Shown piece after piece: positions 1 to 5,185 of a stretch of DNA of 5,185 nucleotides (position 1 is the first letter of the stretch; each line of letters opens with the position of its first letter). The translations under genes and the position numbers were made by a program. The stretch comes from Actinomycetota bacterium (GTDB lineage Bacteria; Actinomycetota; Geothermincolia; Fen-727; JAQURN01). The notes under the pieces are model-generated. The model saw only the letters and a list, made by a program, of their open reading frames with translations, had not been told where the DNA came from and searched no databases. The stretch lies in contig JAQURN010000099.1 of NCBI GenBank assembly GCA_028715585.1, positions 1 to 5,185 of the forward strand, given 5' to 3'.

Positions 1-1
1 T

Positions 2-790
2 GCCGTAACCCCATACCGCACTGCCAGCCTTCCGGTGGAAATTTATTTCTTTACCCGCTACAACCTCAGCGCTGGCCAAGCCACGGCGGTAGTGACGGCT
101 GGTGGCGCGATATCAGTCCTGTTTTACATCATCGCTCTCCCTCCCGCCCTTTTTTTTACCGCGTGGAAAATAAAAGTTGGAATCGGAGTGAAGTCACTGT
201 TCGCATTAGCCGGGATAGCCGCGATTGCCTTCTTTGTATTCCTCATATACTCCATGAGAGAACCGGAAAAATTTGCTTCAATTATGGAGAAAGTTACCCC
301 CCCACCACTGAGAAAGAAACGGTGGTTCCAGCTGGCGGTAAAGGGGGTAGCCAATTGGGCAGGGGATTTTTCTTCCGGCCTTCAAGCAATTGTTCACTAC
401 AAAGCAACCGTCATAGCCTCGACTTTCATCCTGACCGCTGTTTTCATGGGATTGGGAGTACTCGTCGCGCCACTCATCCTGTGGGGGCTGGGCTACCCGG
501 AGCATTTCTTGAAGGCACTCCTGGCACAGCTTGCGGTTTCTTGTCTTCAACCCTTTATGGTGGTTCCTGGCGAGAGCGGGCTAGCAGAAGTCACCTTCGC
601 TGGAATATTCTCGATATTCATCGAGAAAAACCTAGTAGGAGTGGTAACACTTGCCTGGCGATTCTTCACCTTCTACTTCACAGTGGGTGTGATGGGAATC
701 ATTTTCATCTTCTCCCTCCGGGACATCCATCAAGGGGGAGAAAAATTAAATCCCGAGGCTCTTTTCGAGGATAGCCCCGTGGACAGTTAA
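2..790 (+). CDS. Flippase-like integral membrane protein, YbhN/UPF0104 (LPG synthase TM-domain) family, 5'-truncated
   Basis: The reading frame is open to the left edge, so the start lies outside the window; the GTG at 35 is an internal Val codon. About 262 residues are visible. They begin with a TPYRTASLPVEIYF segment that resembles the family's TP-x-R/Q-x-G-G-x-P-x-x-Y motif. At least five hydrophobic segments follow (starting near VVTAGGAISVLFY, LFALAGIAAIAFFVFLIY, VIASTFILTAVFMGLGVL, LLAQLAVSCLQPFMV and RFFTFYFTVGVMGIIFIF). The signature PGESGLAE near residue 190 corresponds to the family's P-G-G-x-G-x-x-E. The C-terminus is a short acidic cytoplasmic-type tail. Family members sit in the cytoplasmic membrane and resemble the lipid-flipping domain of MprF; the substrate here cannot be told. 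The gene ends 9 bp before the convergent SagB-like gene. The family call is firm, the function is not. Confidence 0.82.
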   Translation, partial: AVTPYRTASLPVEIYFFTRYNLSAGQATAVVTAGGAISVLFYIIALPPALFFTAWKIKVGIGVKSLFALAGIAAIAFFVFLIYSMREPEKFASIMEKVTPPPLRKKRWFQLAVKGVANWAGDFSSGLQAIVHYKATVIASTFILTAVFMGLGVLVAPLILWGLGYPEHFLKALLAQLAVSCLQPFMVVPGESGLAEVTFAGIFSIFIEKNLVGVVTLAWRFFTFYFTVGVMGIIFIFSLRDIHQGGEKLNPEALFEDSPVDS

Positions 791-799
791 GGAACGGTT

Positions 800-1453
800 C
801 TATTTCCTTTCATGCCCTACCGGAATTATGTAGAGTGGCTTCTCTGTAGCACCCAGGGTAAGGGTTCGGCTCACGGCATCATCATCAAACGCGCCAACCG
901 GAACGCCGCCTAACCCGAGGGCGGTCGCCTTCAACAGGAGGTTCTGCGCGGCATGTCCTGCTTCCATATGGACATAGCGTTCTCCCCTAGCGCCATACCT
1001 TCCCCCAGTCCTTCCATAGACCGCCGTCAGCACAAAGACCGCCGGAGCCCCCGCTATGAACATTTGGCTAAGACAGTCCCTCGCAAGCCGAGCCGTATCC
1101 ACGTCTTCTCGAACGACCTCCAGTGAATTGGACTCCGGGTTGTACAAACTCAAGACACCCTTTGAAAGTAGGTAAATCTTGAGAGGATATGTGGCGCCCG
1201 CTGAGGGCGATGTGCGAAATCCATGGAGCTTGTTCGTTTCTCCCTGCGCCGCCCAGAGTAACCCTGAAATCTCTTTATTGGTAAGCGGCTCGTCCGAATA
1301 GCTTCTTACAGATCTCCTTTTTGCCAGAGCCTCGTCCAAGGACATGGCACTTTTCTCCATTGTCTCGGGTTGGACTTTCTTCTTGGTGGAAAGCTTGCCA
1401 GAAGAGCTTTTGGGCTCCTTTTCCCCGCAGCCGGTTCCCGTAAGGCAAACCAC
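800..1453 (-). CDS. SagB-type nitroreductase-family oxidoreductase, probable lipoprotein with disrupted signal peptide
   Basis: The frame opens at a GTG at 1453 and encodes 217 residues. After a low-complexity Lys/Ser linker (residues 11-35), a complete FMN-dependent nitroreductase domain runs from about 37 to 214. It has the N-terminal RRSVRSY (46-52, typical FMN-phosphate-binding Arg/Ser region), the SagB-type SPSAGATYPLKIY (82-94), YVHMEAGHAAQNLLLKATALG (160-180, written here as the helix starting YVHMEAGH) and the closing IIPVGH. Stand-alone members of this group occur in many anaerobes and archaea; the substrate is unknown, and no cyclodehydratase or peptide precursor is nearby. The start is doubtful. 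There is no Shine-Dalgarno before the GTG, and the in-frame codons upstream as far as the TAA at 1486-1484 read GLFAFFCIVLV, a hydrophobic stretch with no ATG, GTG or TTG. Together with VCLTGTGCGEKE this looks like a lipoprotein signal peptide with Cys9 as the lipidation site. A natural n-region (ATG at 1517) is found in another frame. The enzyme domain itself is intact. Confidence 0.83.
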   Translation of the reverse strand: MVCLTGTGCGEKEPKSSSGKLSTKKKVQPETMEKSAMSLDEALAKRRSVRSYSDEPLTNKEISGLLWAAQGETNKLHGFRTSPSAGATYPLKIYLLSKGVLSLYNPESNSLEVVREDVDTARLARDCLSQMFIAGAPAVFVLTAVYGRTGGRYGARGERYVHMEAGHAAQNLLLKATALGLGGVPVGAFDDDAVSRTLTLGATEKPLYIIPVGHERK

Positions 1454-1517
1454 CAGAACTATGCAAAAAAACGCAAAAAGCCCTTAGAAGCAAACACTCT
1501 TTTTTGCATCTGGACAT
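1454..1517 (-). other. Probable displaced 5' end of the SagB-like lipoprotein gene (other frame)
   Basis: An ATG at 1517 opens a frame reading MSRCKKECLLLRAFCVF, a positively charged n-region followed by hydrophobic residues. In the sequence as given it runs on out of phase into the SagB gene. If the T7 run (A7 on the plus strand, 1465-1471) is read as six T, the frame joins directly to CIVLVVCLTGTGC. This gives a conventional lipoprotein signal peptide with the lipidated Cys at residue 30 and the whole enzyme domain behind it. The cause may be a homopolymer sequencing error, slippage, phase variation or a real mutation; the sequence alone cannot decide. There is no strong Shine-Dalgarno before this ATG either, which keeps confidence moderate. 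Confidence 0.5.
1461..1509. repeat. Perfect 10-bp inverted repeat ATGCAAAAAA / TTTTTTGCAT
   Basis: ATGCAAAAAA at 1461-1470 is the exact reverse complement of TTTTTTGCAT at 1500-1509, with 29 bp between. In minus-strand RNA the 3' arm contains the run of seven U where the SagB-like gene changes frame. A second pairing, GCAAAAA with an inner UUUUUGC (about 1473-1480), competes for the same 5' arm and would leave a U-run immediately downstream. It could be an AU-rich hairpin or attenuator-like element in the dodecin-SagB interval, or a chance outcome of A/T runs. Confidence 0.5.
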
Positions 1518-1608
1518 CGCAGTGTAAAGAGAAAGCGCCGCTCACAAGAGACAAAAAGAGCTGTCCACCATCAACTCTTCCTTTCCACTGAAACTATGCC
1601 CGGAGCCT

Positions 1609-1827
1609 TTAATCTTCCTCTCCGTGATACTTGAAGGAAATCTTGACCCTGGCACGATAGGCTACGACGTTTCCTTCCTCGAGTTTCATGTCGAGAGAAG
1701 AAATCTCGGCAACACGAAGGTCTTTTAAGGACTTGCCGGCCGTTTCAACGGCGCTCTTCGCCGCTTCCTCCCAAGAGGTAGAGCTCGTGCCCACGACTTC
1801 GATAATCTTGTAAACGCTCTCTCCCAT
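1609..1827 (-). CDS. Dodecin family protein (Trp-less, Rv0379-like subgroup)
   Basis: This gene encodes 72 residues beginning MGESVYKIIEVVGTSSTSWE and ending SFKYHGEED, the full length of a dodecin. The fold is one helix (about 18-36) packed on a three-stranded sheet (strands about 4-12, 38-50 and 53-67), which assembles into a hollow dodecamer in the cytoplasm. Classic dodecins store flavin, stacked against a Trp in the motif LDW-FEV or VVW-AEV. Here that position is Val39 (DLRVAEI), as I recall for the SWE/RVA-type dodecin Rv0379 of Mycobacterium tuberculosis, described as calcium-binding. Flavin binding therefore should not be assumed. I chose the ATG at 1827 because AAAGGAGAG precedes it closely and it fits the family length; an in-frame TTG at 1863 has no such support. 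The gene lies upstream of the SagB-like gene on the same strand, so co-transcription is possible. Confidence 0.93.
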   Translation of the reverse strand: MGESVYKIIEVVGTSSTSWEEAAKSAVETAGKSLKDLRVAEISSLDMKLEEGNVVAYRARVKISFKYHGEED

Positions 1828-1830
1828 CTT

Positions 1831-1839
1831 CTCTCCTTT
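1831..1839 (-). promoter_or_regulatory. Ribosome binding site of the dodecin gene
   Basis: The minus strand reads AAAGGAGAG, with the GGAG core five bases from the ATG at 1827. This site decides the start in favour of that ATG over the in-frame TTG at 1863. Confidence 0.8.
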
Positions 1840-1943
1840 CTTCCCTTGCGCTTCCCTATCCAAAAAATTTACGGCTGAAAATAGGCTTTGAACTGGAAAA
1901 TGGCTTTTTTTCTTCTTCTGGAAATCCCCCCAATTGCTGCTTT

Positions 1944-1972
1944 AATATATCAAGATGGAAAGTTAAAAACAA
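1944..1972 (-). promoter_or_regulatory. Candidate sigma-70-type promoter for dodecin
   Basis: On the minus strand, TTGTTT (1972-1967) and TATATT (1949-1944) are exactly 17 bp apart. A TG one base before the -10 (TGATATATT) makes it an extended -10. Transcription would begin near 1937 and give a leader of about 110 bases before the dodecin ATG. The hexamers fit well, but the surrounding DNA is A/T-rich and the leader is long, so this is a candidate only. No comparably good promoter for the divergent ADP-ribosylglycohydrolase was found in the same 219-bp interval. Confidence 0.45.
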
Positions 1973-2046
1973 GACATTTCGTCTCTTCAATGGGGTTTGC
2001 TTTTTCTATCTCTCCAAAAGCGAAGGGCGCGCGAAAGAAAAGGAAG

Positions 2047-2814
2047 ATGCTTGGAGCGATAGCCGGCGATATCATAGGTTCGCCATATGAGTGGAAAAAC
2101 ATCAAGACAACGAACTTCCCGCTTTTCACGCCCCGCTCAAGGTTCACGGATGATACGGTTCTAACGGTCGCGGTAGCCGAGAGCATCCTGGAGAAAGCTG
2201 ACTACGTATCGAAGCTCAAGGAATACTATCGCCTTTATCCCTCCGCAGGATACGGGGGAATGTTCAGGCTCTGGGCATCAAGTATGGAAGATGCGCCTTA
2301 CAACAGCTGGGGAAACGGCTCAGCTATGAGGGTAAGTCCAGTTGGATTTGCTTTTAACTCCCTGGAAAAAGTTCTCGAAGAAGCCAAAAAAAGCGCGAAA
2401 GTCACCCACAACCATCCGGAAGGAATAAAAGGGGCGATGGCAACCGCTTCAGCGATTTTCCTTGCAAGAACCGGGAGCACAAAGGAGCAAATAAGAAGTT
2501 ATGTGGAGAAGGAATTCGGCTATGAGTTGAGCAAGCCAATCGATGAAATCCGCAAAACCTACCGTTTTGATGTATCGTGCCAGGGTTCTGTGCCACAAGC
2601 CATCACCGCCTTCTTGGAATCCGAGGACTTCGAAGACGCCATAAGGAAAGCAGTCTCAATTGGGGGAGATAGCGACACTATAGCCTGCATCACGGGAGGA
2701 ATAGCCCAAGCTTTCTATGGTGAAGTGCCGGAGGAAATAGCAAAAGAGACAATGGCGCGCCTCGATGAGAAACTCAGGAGTGTGGTAGAAAAATTCACCG
2801 AGGCTTTCCTTTAA
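2047..2814 (+). CDS. ADP-ribosylglycohydrolase (ADP-ribosyl-acceptor hydrolase / DraG family)
   Basis: This is a 255-residue, apparently complete member of the ADP-ribosylglycohydrolase family. These are all-helical, two-metal (usually Mg) enzymes that remove ADP-ribose from modified proteins, nucleic acids or small molecules. Visible motifs in order are GAIAGDIIGSPYEW (3-16), FTDDT (33-37, metal-binding Asp pair), WGNGSAMRVSPVG (88-100), THNHPEG (120-126), CQGSVPQAI (178-186) and GGDSDTIACITGGIA (206-220, second metal site). All expected metal ligands are present, so it should be active. The start is set by family conservation: MLGAIAGD is the usual N-terminus, while the purine-rich AAAGGAAG directly before the ATG is closer than ideal. 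The frame stays open upstream to 1888, but that extension shows no family similarity. The physiological substrate is unknown; no ADP-ribosyltransferase or nitrogenase-regulation partner is in view. It converges with the small basic gene 16 bp downstream. Confidence 0.93.
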   Translation: MLGAIAGDIIGSPYEWKNIKTTNFPLFTPRSRFTDDTVLTVAVAESILEKADYVSKLKEYYRLYPSAGYGGMFRLWASSMEDAPYNSWGNGSAMRVSPVGFAFNSLEKVLEEAKKSAKVTHNHPEGIKGAMATASAIFLARTGSTKEQIRSYVEKEFGYELSKPIDEIRKTYRFDVSCQGSVPQAITAFLESEDFEDAIRKAVSIGGDSDTIACITGGIAQAFYGEVPEEIAKETMARLDEKLRSVVEKFTEAFL

Positions 2815-2830
2815 AAGATTTTGAGCAGGT

Positions 2831-2986
2831 TCATTTTGGCCGGAGCCAAACTTTTCTAATCAGGCGCCTTCCGACTACCTTGTTAACCGCTCTTCTGCCA
2901 ATTTTTGACGGACTTCCACTTGAAATAACTTCTATGTCCCGCACAAACCTTGAGAGATTAAAAAGCTTTGAACTCATCTTCGCCAT
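2831..2986 (-). CDS. Small, highly basic protein of 51 residues, function unknown
   Basis: The minus strand from the ATG at 2986 reads MAKMSSKLFNLSRFVRDIEV, then ISSGSPSKIGRRAVNKVVGR, then RLIRKVWLRPK, and stops at TGA (2833-2831). It has 14 Lys/Arg against two acidic residues and no membrane segment. The layout suggests a short N-terminal amphipathic helix containing RFVRDIEVISSG, a turn at GSP, and a basic helix RRAVNKVVGRRLIRKVW. I recall similar short proteins with a D-x-E-x-x-x-x-G-x-P then R-R-x-x-N-K-x-x-G-R pattern from anaerobic bacteria, always unnamed, but could not check. Coding support comes from a G7 Shine-Dalgarno-like run six bases before the ATG and a TGGTATAAT promoter about 41 bp upstream. 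A second ATG at 2977 is further from that site. Nucleic-acid, ribosome or membrane-surface binding would suit the charge, but this is only a guess. Confidence 0.72.
   Translation of the reverse strand: MAKMSSKLFNLSRFVRDIEVISSGSPSKIGRRAVNKVVGRRLIRKVWLRPK
2835..2850 (+). terminator. Possible hairpin terminator after the ADP-ribosylglycohydrolase gene
   Basis: TTTGGC and GCCAAA form a perfect six-base stem around the tetraloop CGGA. The hairpin starts 20 bp after the ADP-ribosylglycohydrolase stop and is followed by CTTTTCT on the plus strand. The stem is short and the T-run interrupted, so termination would be weak. The same bases encode the C-terminal WLRPK of the small convergent gene, so the palindrome may be incidental. 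Confidence 0.35.
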
Positions 2987-2992
2987 AATTGT

Positions 2993-2999
2993 CCCCCCC
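2993..2999 (-). promoter_or_regulatory. Ribosome-binding-site-like G-run of the small basic gene
   Basis: Seven G in a row on the minus strand end six bases before the ATG at 2986. The run can pair with the anti-Shine-Dalgarno CCUCC through G-C and G-U pairs. This is unusual next to the AAGGAGG-type sites of the neighbouring genes. Confidence 0.55.
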
Positions 3000-3026
3000 A
3001 GATGTAAAGCTTCAGTGTTTGTTGTT

Positions 3027-3035
3027 ATTATACCA
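3027..3035 (-). promoter_or_regulatory. Extended -10 promoter for the small basic gene
   Basis: The minus strand reads TGGTATAAT, a perfect TGnTATAAT extended -10 element. No convincing -35 hexamer lies 16-18 bp upstream (the region reads roughly CAAATTTT), which extended -10 promoters can tolerate. The expected start near 3020 would give a leader of about 34 bases containing the G-run ribosome binding site. The rest of the 226-bp interval up to 3212 shows no clear promoter for the divergent CoA-transferase gene. Confidence 0.6.
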
Positions 3036-3198
3036 TCGCAGGGGACAAAAATTTGGCACAGCCGGCATGTCCTCTAAAAACCACCCCCGTTTTGTGAGAA
3101 AATGGCGTGTACGTAAGTGAACCAGAAACCCTCGTGGCTTCCACCCATAGGATTTAGCGGAAGAGCGTTTAAGGGAAAGCTCACAATCAAGCGTCAAG

Positions 3199-3207
3199 AA
3201 GGAGGAG
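3199..3207 (+). promoter_or_regulatory. Ribosome binding site of the CoA-transferase gene
   Basis: AAGGAGGAG, a near-perfect Shine-Dalgarno sequence, ends five bases before the ATG at 3213. It rules out the in-frame upstream start at 3117. Confidence 0.9.
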
Positions 3208-3212
3208 ACAGG

Positions 3213-4811
3213 ATGAGTGGTAAACTCTGCACGGCGGAAGAGGCGGCATTGAAAATAAACGACGGGGACACCCTTTACTTCCCAGCATTCGCGGAAGAAG
3301 TCACCACCGCCCTAGAGGAAAGATTTCTAAAAACCGGCCATCCAGGCAACCTTGAAATCTACGCACCGGTAGGAATCAGCTATTTCAAGGAAAACAATGG
3401 GCTTAATAGATTCGCGCATCCAGGCATGGTTAGACGGGTGGTATCAAGCCACATCTGGTCAAGTTTCAGGATGAGAGAATTGATAGCAGCCAACGAGTGT
3501 GAAGCATACATCCTCCCCTTGGGAGTGATGTCGAGGATGTTTAGAGAAATCGCCGTGGCCGCAAGGGGAAATGGCCCAGGTGGAATCCTCACAAAGGTAG
3601 GGCTAGGAACATTTGTAGATCCGAGAGAAGGTGGGGGGAAAGCAAATGAGCGAACAAAAGAGAAGGGCGAGGATTTAGTCAAGCTCGTGGAGTGGAATGG
3701 AGAGGAATACCTTTTCTATCCAGCACCGAAGCTCGACTCCTGCATACTTTCATGCACCACCGCCGACGAGAAAGGCAACGCCACCAGCGAGGACGAGTTA
3801 ATCTCACTAGGACCATCCCCGGCCATTGCTTGCAAAGCCTGTGGAGGAACAGTCATCGCCCAGGTGCAAAATTACGCAAAGGCAGATACGCTCTACTCCA
3901 GAAACATAGCCATTCCGGGCATATTTGTTGACCACGTGGTAGTAGAGCCTTACGAGAAAACACTCGCGAAAAAATTCGTGGATTGGGGATTTGGAAGACT
4001 AAAACCCGAATGGACCGGCGAGGTCCGAATCCCCTTTGAAACGATGCCGCCAATGCCTCACAGTATAGACAAGGTAACCGCAAGAGTGGCTCTTACCCAA
4101 GTCACCCCACACTCAACCATAAACTTTGGATTCGGACAATCAACCGGCGTTATATACCTCGCATACACAGAGGAGGGCTTGAGCGATTTGGTAACTTCCA
4201 TACTCGAGATAGGAATCATAGGAGGCGTGCCAGGAATAGGTGAGCAGTTTGCGTGCACTACTAATCCTGAAGCCTTAACAACCCCAGATTATGTCTTCGA
4301 TTATATCTGGGGGGGAGGATTCGATTATGCCTTCCTTGCGTTCGCGGAAACTGATAGCCATGGAAACGCAAATGTCTCGCGATTCGGCGACGTGATAGCG
4401 GGACCAGGCGGATTCGTTGACATCTCTCACAACGCTAAAAATGTTTGCTTCGTCGGCACCTTTACTACCGGAGCAATGAAGGCAAGATGCGACAGGGGGA
4501 AGCTGGAAATAGAAAAAGACGGTGATGTCGTCAAGTTCAAGAAGCACGTGCAGGAAATTACTTTCAACGCCAAGAGGTCCCTTGCTTCCGGGAATCAGAA
4601 AATCACCATCGCTACCGAGCGAGCTCTCTTCGAAATCACAAACGAAGGGCTTCTTCTCAAAGCGATTGCCCCTGGCATAGACCTTCAAAAGCACATCCTA
4701 GAAAAGATGGAGTTCAAGCCTATAGTTCCGCGAGACTTGGAATTGCTCGATGAAAAAATATACAGACCTGAACCAATGGGGCTCCGCGAAAAACTCCTTA
4801 GAAACGAGTAA
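3213..4811 (+). CDS. Family I CoA-transferase, acetate/propionate (YdiF/Pct-type) fused alpha-beta enzyme
   Basis: This 532-residue protein is full length for single-chain short-chain acyl-CoA:carboxylate CoA-transferases, which move CoA between an acyl-CoA and acetate or another acid via a glutamyl-CoA thioester. The N-terminal alpha-type domain (about 1-270) shows LPLGVMSRMFREIA, ILTKVGLGTFVDPREGGGKAN and YLFYPAPKLDSCIL...TTADEKGNATSEDE. The beta-type domain (about 290-515) shows HSTINFGFGQSTGV, the catalytic-Glu segment SILEIGIIGGVPG (Glu332 by counting, matching the family's TVE-x-G position), GGGFDYAFL, ETDSHGNANVSRFG and NAKNVCFVGTFTTGA. All core features are present, so activity is expected. 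The aromatic segment usually FDFYDGGG reads FDYIWGGG, a mild divergence. The true substrate (propionate, butyrate, lactate, acetoacetate or a branched acid) cannot be read from sequence, and no pathway partner is adjacent. In an anaerobe it would serve acid fermentation or acid uptake in the cytoplasm. The start is fixed by AAGGAGGAG at 3199-3207. Confidence 0.92.
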   Translation: MSGKLCTAEEAALKINDGDTLYFPAFAEEVTTALEERFLKTGHPGNLEIYAPVGISYFKENNGLNRFAHPGMVRRVVSSHIWSSFRMRELIAANECEAYILPLGVMSRMFREIAVAARGNGPGGILTKVGLGTFVDPREGGGKANERTKEKGEDLVKLVEWNGEEYLFYPAPKLDSCILSCTTADEKGNATSEDELISLGPSPAIACKACGGTVIAQVQNYAKADTLYSRNIAIPGIFVDHVVVEPYEKTLAKKFVDWGFGRLKPEWTGEVRIPFETMPPMPHSIDKVTARVALTQVTPHSTINFGFGQSTGVIYLAYTEEGLSDLVTSILEIGIIGGVPGIGEQFACTTNPEALTTPDYVFDYIWGGGFDYAFLAFAETDSHGNANVSRFGDVIAGPGGFVDISHNAKNVCFVGTFTTGAMKARCDRGKLEIEKDGDVVKFKKHVQEITFNAKRSLASGNQKITIATERALFEITNEGLLLKAIAPGIDLQKHILEKMEFKPIVPRDLELLDEKIYRPEPMGLREKLLRNE

Positions 4812-4890
4812 CGGAAAAATCTAGGCGGCGCTCATAGCAAGGAAAACAAGGCAAGTCTTCCCAGCTCAAAGTGTAGGCAAGAATCCTAAC

Positions 4891-5185
4891 TCACACTGCC
4901 TTTGATTCACCGAACATTGGCCCGAATGTTTCGTAGTCCCCAAAGGAATAGTTACGCCAGGCTTCATCCGCCAGCTTTCCGTACTCGCAAGCAAGCTCGT
5001 CAAGCGGATCCGCGAGTTCGTTGATTATGGTCTCAGCGCCCTCGTGAGTGGGTTTTGCTCCCGTAGCTTTAACGACCTCCCTTAGCACCTCGGGGTGGTC
5101 TATTATCATGCACGGCCTGAACAGGTTACTGGAATATGGCTGCCGCAGGCGTATCTCCCTGAAAAGGTCTGACTTGAGCACTTCG
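4891..5185 (-). CDS. C-terminal part of a probable radical SAM protein, 5' end outside the window
   Basis: The frame is open to the right edge; the GTG at 5181 is most likely an internal Val, since a Glu codon precedes it. About 97 C-terminal residues are visible, including NLFRPCMIIDHPEVLREVV (19 residues), ATGAKPTHEGAETI and LADPLDELACEYGKLADEAW, ending at TGA (4893-4891). I recall the pattern F-R-P-C-x-x-I-D-H-P-E-V-L-R followed by G-A-x-P-T-H and L-A-D-x-L-D from the C-termini of uncharacterised radical SAM proteins in anaerobes. The diagnostic CX3CX2C cluster motif would lie in the N-terminal part, outside the window, so the class is inferred from the tail only. The single Cys of RPC could take part in an auxiliary cluster. 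The gene converges with the CoA-transferase, with 79 bp between the stops and no clear terminator there. Confidence 0.58.
   Translation of the reverse strand, partial: EVLKSDLFREIRLRQPYSSNLFRPCMIIDHPEVLREVVKATGAKPTHEGAETIINELADPLDELACEYGKLADEAWRNYSFGDYETFGPMFGESKAV

Larger units (their letters stand above)
2989..3048. repeat. 8-bp inverted repeat TTGTCCCC / GGGGACAA flanking the small gene's promoter
   Basis: TTGTCCCC at 2989-2996 and GGGGACAA at 3041-3048 are exact reverse complements, 44 bp apart. Seen from the minus strand, one arm covers the Shine-Dalgarno region of the small basic gene. The other lies just upstream of its -10, about where a -35 element would be. The spacing is longer than a single dimeric operator; looping or chance are both possible. 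Confidence 0.35.

Noticed and set aside
789..809. AAGGAA / TTCCTT inverted repeat between the convergent flippase-like and SagB-like genes
   Set aside because: The stem is only six bases, A/T-rich with a nine-base loop and no clear T-run, so I would not call a terminator.
1540..1580. Nine-codon minus-strand frame after AAGGAAGAG in the dodecin-SagB interval, a possible leader peptide
   Set aside because: It is too short, lacks any codon pattern typical of attenuation and has no linked terminator/antiterminator pair that I could define.
1888..2046. In-frame upstream extension of the ADP-ribosylglycohydrolase (TTG 1888 or ATG 1900) with a hydrophobic start
   Set aside because: It has no similarity to the family, whose members normally begin at MLGAIAGD-like sequences. 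It has no ribosome binding site and overlaps the candidate dodecin promoter; the open frame is probably chance.
2880..3077. 65-residue plus-strand open frame
   Set aside because: It lies antisense to the better supported small basic gene, has no ribosome binding site and shows no recognisable features.
3117..3212. Longer N-terminus for the CoA-transferase
   Set aside because: The start at 3213 has a near-perfect AAGGAGGAG site, and the extra 32 residues do not look like the family.
4275..4694. 139-residue minus-strand open frame inside the CoA-transferase gene
   Set aside because: It is antisense to a highly conserved coding region and has no recognisable domain; a shadow frame.
4851..4903. 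Imperfect repeats (GGCAAG twice; AGTGT/ACACT and AGGCA/TGCCT pairs) between the CoA-transferase and the radical SAM gene
   Set aside because: The pairs are five to six bases, mutually competing and without a following T-run; compatible with chance.

Overview
The window looks like ordinary chromosomal DNA from a bacterium. I infer this from Shine-Dalgarno sites (AAGGAGGAG before the CoA-transferase, AAAGGAGAG before the dodecin) and from bacterial -10 elements, including an extended TGGTATAAT. Frequent AGA/AGG and ATA codons, together with a fermentative CoA-transferase and a probable radical SAM enzyme, suggest an anaerobe, perhaps thermophilic (Firmicutes- or Synergistota-like). That placement is only a guess.

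Layout from left to right: (1) the 3' part of a flippase-like YbhN/UPF0104 membrane protein (+); (2) converging on it after 9 bp, a SagB-type nitroreductase-family protein (-) whose lipoprotein signal peptide appears split between two frames at a run of seven T; (3) upstream of that on the same strand, a dodecin (-) of the subgroup lacking the flavin-stacking Trp; (4) divergent from the dodecin, an intact ADP-ribosylglycohydrolase (+); (5) converging on it after 16 bp, a 51-residue, very basic small protein (-) with its own promoter and ribosome binding site; (6) divergent from that, a complete family I CoA-transferase of the propionate/acetate CoA-transferase (YdiF/Pct) type (+); (7) the C-terminal end of a probable radical SAM protein (-), cut by the right edge.

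The genes alternate in strand and do not form a single operon; only dodecin and SagB could share a transcript. I see no mobile element, CRISPR array, tRNA, rRNA or clear novel multi-gene system. The points most worth a second look are the unannotated-size basic protein, the apparent frameshift and 10-bp inverted repeat at the start of the SagB-like gene, the dodecin subtype, and an 8-bp inverted repeat flanking the small gene's promoter.
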